From Furcasterigmium furcatum (taxonomy: Eukaryota; Ascomycota; Sordariomycetes; Glomerellales; Plectosphaerellaceae): 64,000 nucleotides of DNA. A program made the translations under genes and the position numbers. Below the pieces are notes generated by a model. It was not told the DNA's origin. It ran no database searches and saw nothing but the letters and a program-made list of their open reading frames with translations. The stretch lies in assembly GCA_001599815.1 (NCBI GenBank), contig BCIA01000002.1, positions 744,001 through 808,000 on the forward strand, read 5' to 3'. Shown one piece after another: positions 61,077-64,000 of the stretch (the stretch's first letter is position 1; each line of letters starts with the position of its first letter).

Positions 61077-61385
61077 GGCGGTGGGGGTGGTGTAGAGAAG
61101 CAGGATATATGACGAACGCATATGACGGAGGGCAAAATACCCTCCCTGACATAGACCACGAGCTAGAGCACAGCGTAGACGGGCTATACGAGGCATGACC
61201 CAAATGTGTTTTCGAGCCTAATGTGAACGAAAGTACATTCCACCCTGACGCTCGTAAACTTGCTGGACGAAGCAAAGATTGAGGATTGAACGGCCCTTGC
61301 CCATGACCGCCAACCGATGACCGACCCAACTGCACCCGGGCACCCATGCAACACCAGGGCCCTCCCCACGATTCCGAGGTCGTGG
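61077..61385. other. Convergent intergenic region
   Basis: About 310 bp between the 3' ends of the J-domain gene (plus) and the YdeI-like gene (minus). Nothing recognised. Confidence 0.5.
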
Positions 61386-61652
61386 CTAGCTTCCGTTGCG
61401 CTCGCGGTGCGGACAGCCGGGCCAGCAGCAGGGCCGGCGCACGCCGCTGCCGAGCTCCTCGACGGCGCGGGCGATCCTGCGCTCGCGGGTCTTCTGCTGC
61501 TTGGCGTCGCTCACCCAGCAGATGAACTCGTTGCGTGCGAGGACTGTGATGTCGAGCCAGGCCGCCGCGACCGACTCGTCGGCGATGAGCGCCGCGGCGA
61601 GGTCGTCGGGCAGTTCGTGGACCTTGCCGCCGGGCAGGGTCGTTGTTGGCAT
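61386..61652 (-). CDS. Small YdeI/OmpD-associated family protein
   Basis: Intronless 88-residue protein. It matches the C-terminal module of the mainly bacterial YdeI/OmpD-associated family: LPDDLAAALIADESVAAAWLDI, then FICWVSDAKQQKTRERRIARAVEELGSG, and the Cys motif RRPCCWPGCPHR that I associate with actinobacterial members. The biochemical role is unknown; some bacterial members are linked to envelope stress or bacteriocin protection. It is short compared with bacterial proteins (often 130-200 residues) and probably represents only this module. The bacterial-style sequence and absence of introns suggest horizontal acquisition, but I cannot exclude a wider fungal family. Confidence 0.75.
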   Translation of the reverse strand: MPTTTLPGGKVHELPDDLAAALIADESVAAAWLDITVLARNEFICWVSDAKQQKTRERRIARAVEELGSGVRRPCCWPGCPHRERNGS

Positions 61653-62355
61653 GGCGCGAGGGAAGGCTGCGGGGTGCCCTTTGCTGGAAAATGCAGTACA
61701 GATATGGTTGAGGAGTTATTCCTGATGGAGGTGAGGTCCCGTTAAGGAGGATGTGGATGGGGATGAATCCAGGGGGACGGTTGAGTTACCGAGGGTGGCA
61801 GTCTAAATAAACTAAGGTACGACTAGAAACCAACGTAGTGCCAGCGACAACCAGCGAGATAAATAGAAGCTATTCACCTTCAGTCGCTTCATGTCTGACG
61901 ACAACAGCTCTGCTAACTTCACAGAAGTACCCCAAGCTTCTGTCGATGCAAGCAAAATATAGGGGCTAGCAACCCACTCCAAAGTACCGCCCGTGACAAG
62001 GAGGCGGGGCACCCCTCTACCTAGACGACGGGAAACTGAGATGGCCTCTTGTTGAACTAAAGACCATTCTCAGGAGTACCTGATCAGCTTCTGGAAGGTC
62101 TGAAAATTACCTGTCTCAATGGCAACATAGCGGACTGGCCACGTATCATGCGATGCTCGTGGCTGGTAGGTCAGACGGACAAGAAAGCAAGTTTATATTT
62201 GAACATGGACCGGACATCGCCGTCCTTGATGACGCCTAAATATTCCACATGGGGTTAATCCATACCCAGGCCCCAACCATGCTAGATAGCCGAAAAGAAC
62301 ACATGCATGGCCAAACAGTATCCGGATCGGGCGCACATCTCAGCGCGCAGCCAGA
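61653..62355. other. Intergenic region containing one copy of a dispersed repeat
   Basis: About 700 bp between the YdeI-like gene and the 3' end of the right-hand MFS gene, both minus-strand. It contains repeat copy B (62033-62160). No gene was recognised. Confidence 0.5.
62033..62160. repeat. Dispersed repeat, copy B
   Basis: Diverged copy of 57924-58060 in the same orientation, with the shared exact core AAACTGAGATGGCCTCT at 62033-62049. Both copies lie just downstream of minus-strand genes for multi-pass membrane proteins. Confidence 0.6.
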
Positions 62356-63956
62356 TCACAGCCTCTGCCTGCCCCGGGTCTCGATGGGGATCAGGCACAT
62401 GCCGACGAACGCCGCCAGGATGAGTATGGCGGACATGTACACGGGCGCCGTGGTGCCGTCGCCGGGCACGTTGGCGGCGATGACGGGCGCCATGAGGCCC
62501 GTGACGCGGTTGAGGAAGCTGGAGACGCCCGTGCCGGCGCCGCGGACGGGGGCCGGGAAGATCTCGGGCGTGAAGGCGTAGAGCACGCCGTACATGATGT
62601 TCTGCGTGAAGGCCTCGACGCACGAGAAGAAGAGCTGCCACGAGGGCGTCGTGCCGAGCGTGACGAAGAGGAAGAGGAAGATTGCCGAGACGAAGGTCGA
62701 GATGGCGAGGGTGCCGCGGCGGCCAAGCCAGGGGGACTGGTGGTCCACGAGGTACGCCGCCAGGAGGGCGCCCGGGATGCCCATGATGGACGTTATGGCG
62801 TAGTTTCGGTACGTCTCCTGGGAGATGGCGCCGGATTCGTCGCCGGACTCGTCGCCGCCGCCGTTGGGGTTGTTGACGCGGGCGAAGTACTGCGGCAGGA
62901 AGGCGTTGAAGAGCGGGTAGCCCATGCCGATGGTGGCCCAGATGAACCAGATGAGCGACGTCGTGACGCCGAGGGTCTTGTTCTCGAACAGCGGCCGGAG
63001 GCGCTCGCCCGAGAAGTTCCTGAACTTCTCTCTCAAGACGCTTGATCCTGTAGGCGCGGGTGGTGCGAGCGACTGGCTGGCAATGTCATCGACGACAGCG
63101 TCCATGATTTCGTCCGTCAGCCACGTCTTCGCCCCGTTCTTGTAGGCGATGGCGTGGACGACGGCAATGGCCTCCGACTGGCGGCCTTTGGAGAGAAGGA
63201 ACTTGGGTGATTCGAAGAGGTTGAAGATGAAGCATCGAATGACGAACATGAGCGTCGTGATGAGACCGATGATGAGGACGAACATGCGCCATCCCTCGTC
63301 CACAGGCCAGTTCGAGATGGTGTACCAGGCGATGATGGAAGAGACGAACTGGCCGACTGGCCACCACACGGAGAGGAGCGTGAGCAGCGCGCTGGAGGCG
63401 TCTGGCAAGAACTCCAAGAACAATGCGCCGTCCACGGGGAGATTGCCGCCAACGCCGAAGCCCAATGCAGCGAAGAAGAAACACGTCCAGCCCCAGGTGG
63501 GCGCGTAGGAAGCCAGGATGCCGAAAACGCTCGTGATCATCAGAGTAAAGTTGAATGCCATGCGCCGCCCGAGCATATCGGAGCCGATGCCCCAGATGAA
63601 GCTGCCGAAACACAGACCGAGGAACAGGGCGCTGGTCGTGTATCTGACGGTCTTTTCAGGGACGTCGAACTCTGCCGATAATGAGGGTAATGTCAGAGAA
63701 ACGCCCTTGGAGGTGTTAGCAGGCAGATCAGATGTATCAACATGTGGCCACAGGTGGCACTCCGGTCGTCGTTACTCACTTGCATCCAGAGGCTATCAAG
63801 ACAACGTCAGCTCAGGTCCGAAGGATCCGATATCAAGAATCAAGGGTTCGACTCACTTGTCCGCAAACCAGCCGAAGCCGCACAATGCAAACAGCTGCCA
63901 GTTATATGTCCCCATCCCAATGTCTTGAATGGCTTTGTTGATCAACTTTGATCTCA
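62356..63956 (-). CDS. MFS transporter, sugar/metabolite (SP/SVOP-like) type, 5' end outside window
   Basis: Visible exons are complement(62356-63705, 63780-63792, 63857-63956), about 487 residues; the start lies beyond the right edge. The upstream exon encodes INKAIQDIGMGTYNWQLFALCGFGWFAD, typical of the first membrane segment of SP/SVOP-like transporters. A 13-nt microexon supplies NLWMQ and the third exon continues GVSLTLPSLSAEFDVPEK. Family motifs follow: GSDMLGRRMAF (loop 2-3), GFGVGGNLPVDGALFLEFLP, ESPKFLLSKGR near the middle, and PEIFPAPVRGAGTG. There are about 12 membrane segments with a central cytosolic loop. The microexon is flanked by 74- and 64-nt introns with proper branch sites. 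Such proteins move sugars, organic acids or phosphate-linked metabolites; the substrate is not predictable. Confidence 0.88.
63780..63792 (-). other. 13-nt microexon
   Basis: Exon CCTCTGGATGCAA lies between acceptor TTGATAG and donor GTGAGT. It completes the codon for Asn and adds Leu-Trp-Met-Gln, restoring the family motif W-F-A-D-N-L-W-x-Q-G. Skipping it would shift the frame. Confidence 0.85.
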
Positions 63957-64000
63957 CTGCCCTCACGTCAGTACAGCTCATCCTCATCTCACCCTGGGCC

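Overview
The window is fungal nuclear DNA, most likely from a filamentous ascomycete of the class Sordariomycetes with a plant-associated lifestyle. The evidence is short spliceosomal introns (mostly 47-120 nt) with GTRNGT donors and CTGAC/CTAAC branch sites, GC-rich third codon positions, and typical Pezizomycotina gene families: a quinate-repressor-like protein, a secreted PL3 pectate lyase, a DUF3405 protein and a DNMT5-type methyltransferase. No ribosomal RNA, convincing tRNA, CRISPR array, intact transposon or polyketide/NRPS cluster was seen. Genes are widely spaced, with gene-free stretches of up to 6.4 kb.

Layout. 1-12 kb: a QutR/qa-1S-like pseudo-AROM repressor (minus) and a DHA2-type MFS transporter (minus) whose first intron uses GC-AG ends. 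12-16 kb: a PL3 pectate lyase behind a TATA box (plus) and an FAD-dependent oxidoreductase (minus). 16.7-18.3 kb: choline-phosphate cytidylyltransferase (plus). 18.3-24.6 kb: no genes. 24.6-28.1 kb: a C2H2 zinc-finger / fungal transcription-factor-domain regulator (plus). 29.5-36.7 kb: a CBM48 (AMPK glycogen-binding-like) protein with a 764-nt intron (plus), a class 1A-type dihydroorotate dehydrogenase (minus) and a Mag2/RNF10-type RING E3 ligase (plus). 38.4-40.9 kb: a DUF3405 type II membrane protein (minus). 40.9-44.7 kb: gene-poor. 44.7-47.3 kb: ribosomal protein eL42 (plus) and a 2H phosphoesterase (minus). 48.5-55.9 kb: a DNMT5-type gene (plus). 56.5-64 kb: ureidoglycolate lyase (minus), an unknown multi-pass membrane protein (minus), a membrane J-domain protein (plus), a small bacterial-looking YdeI/OmpD-associated protein (minus) and the 3' part of an MFS transporter with a 13-nt microexon (minus, running off the right edge).

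The most notable locus is 48.5-55.9 kb. One continuous reading frame of about 2,450 codons encodes the whole domain set of the maintenance methyltransferase DNMT5 (cytosine-C5 methylase, SNF2 ATPase, RING, helicase C), but two in-frame TAG codons split it into three. Just before the first TAG lies a 16-unit tetrapeptide repeat with cysteine at almost every fourth residue, which contains an exact 48-bp tandem duplication. Methylase and ATPase motifs look intact on all three pieces, so the gene may be a recent pseudogene, a split gene, a readthrough gene or an assembly error.

The genes do not form an evident pathway. They are mostly separate housekeeping functions (phosphatidylcholine synthesis, pyrimidine synthesis, translation, purine degradation, ER folding, ribosome-linked ubiquitination) mixed with accessory functions (pectin degradation, transporters, chromatin methylation).
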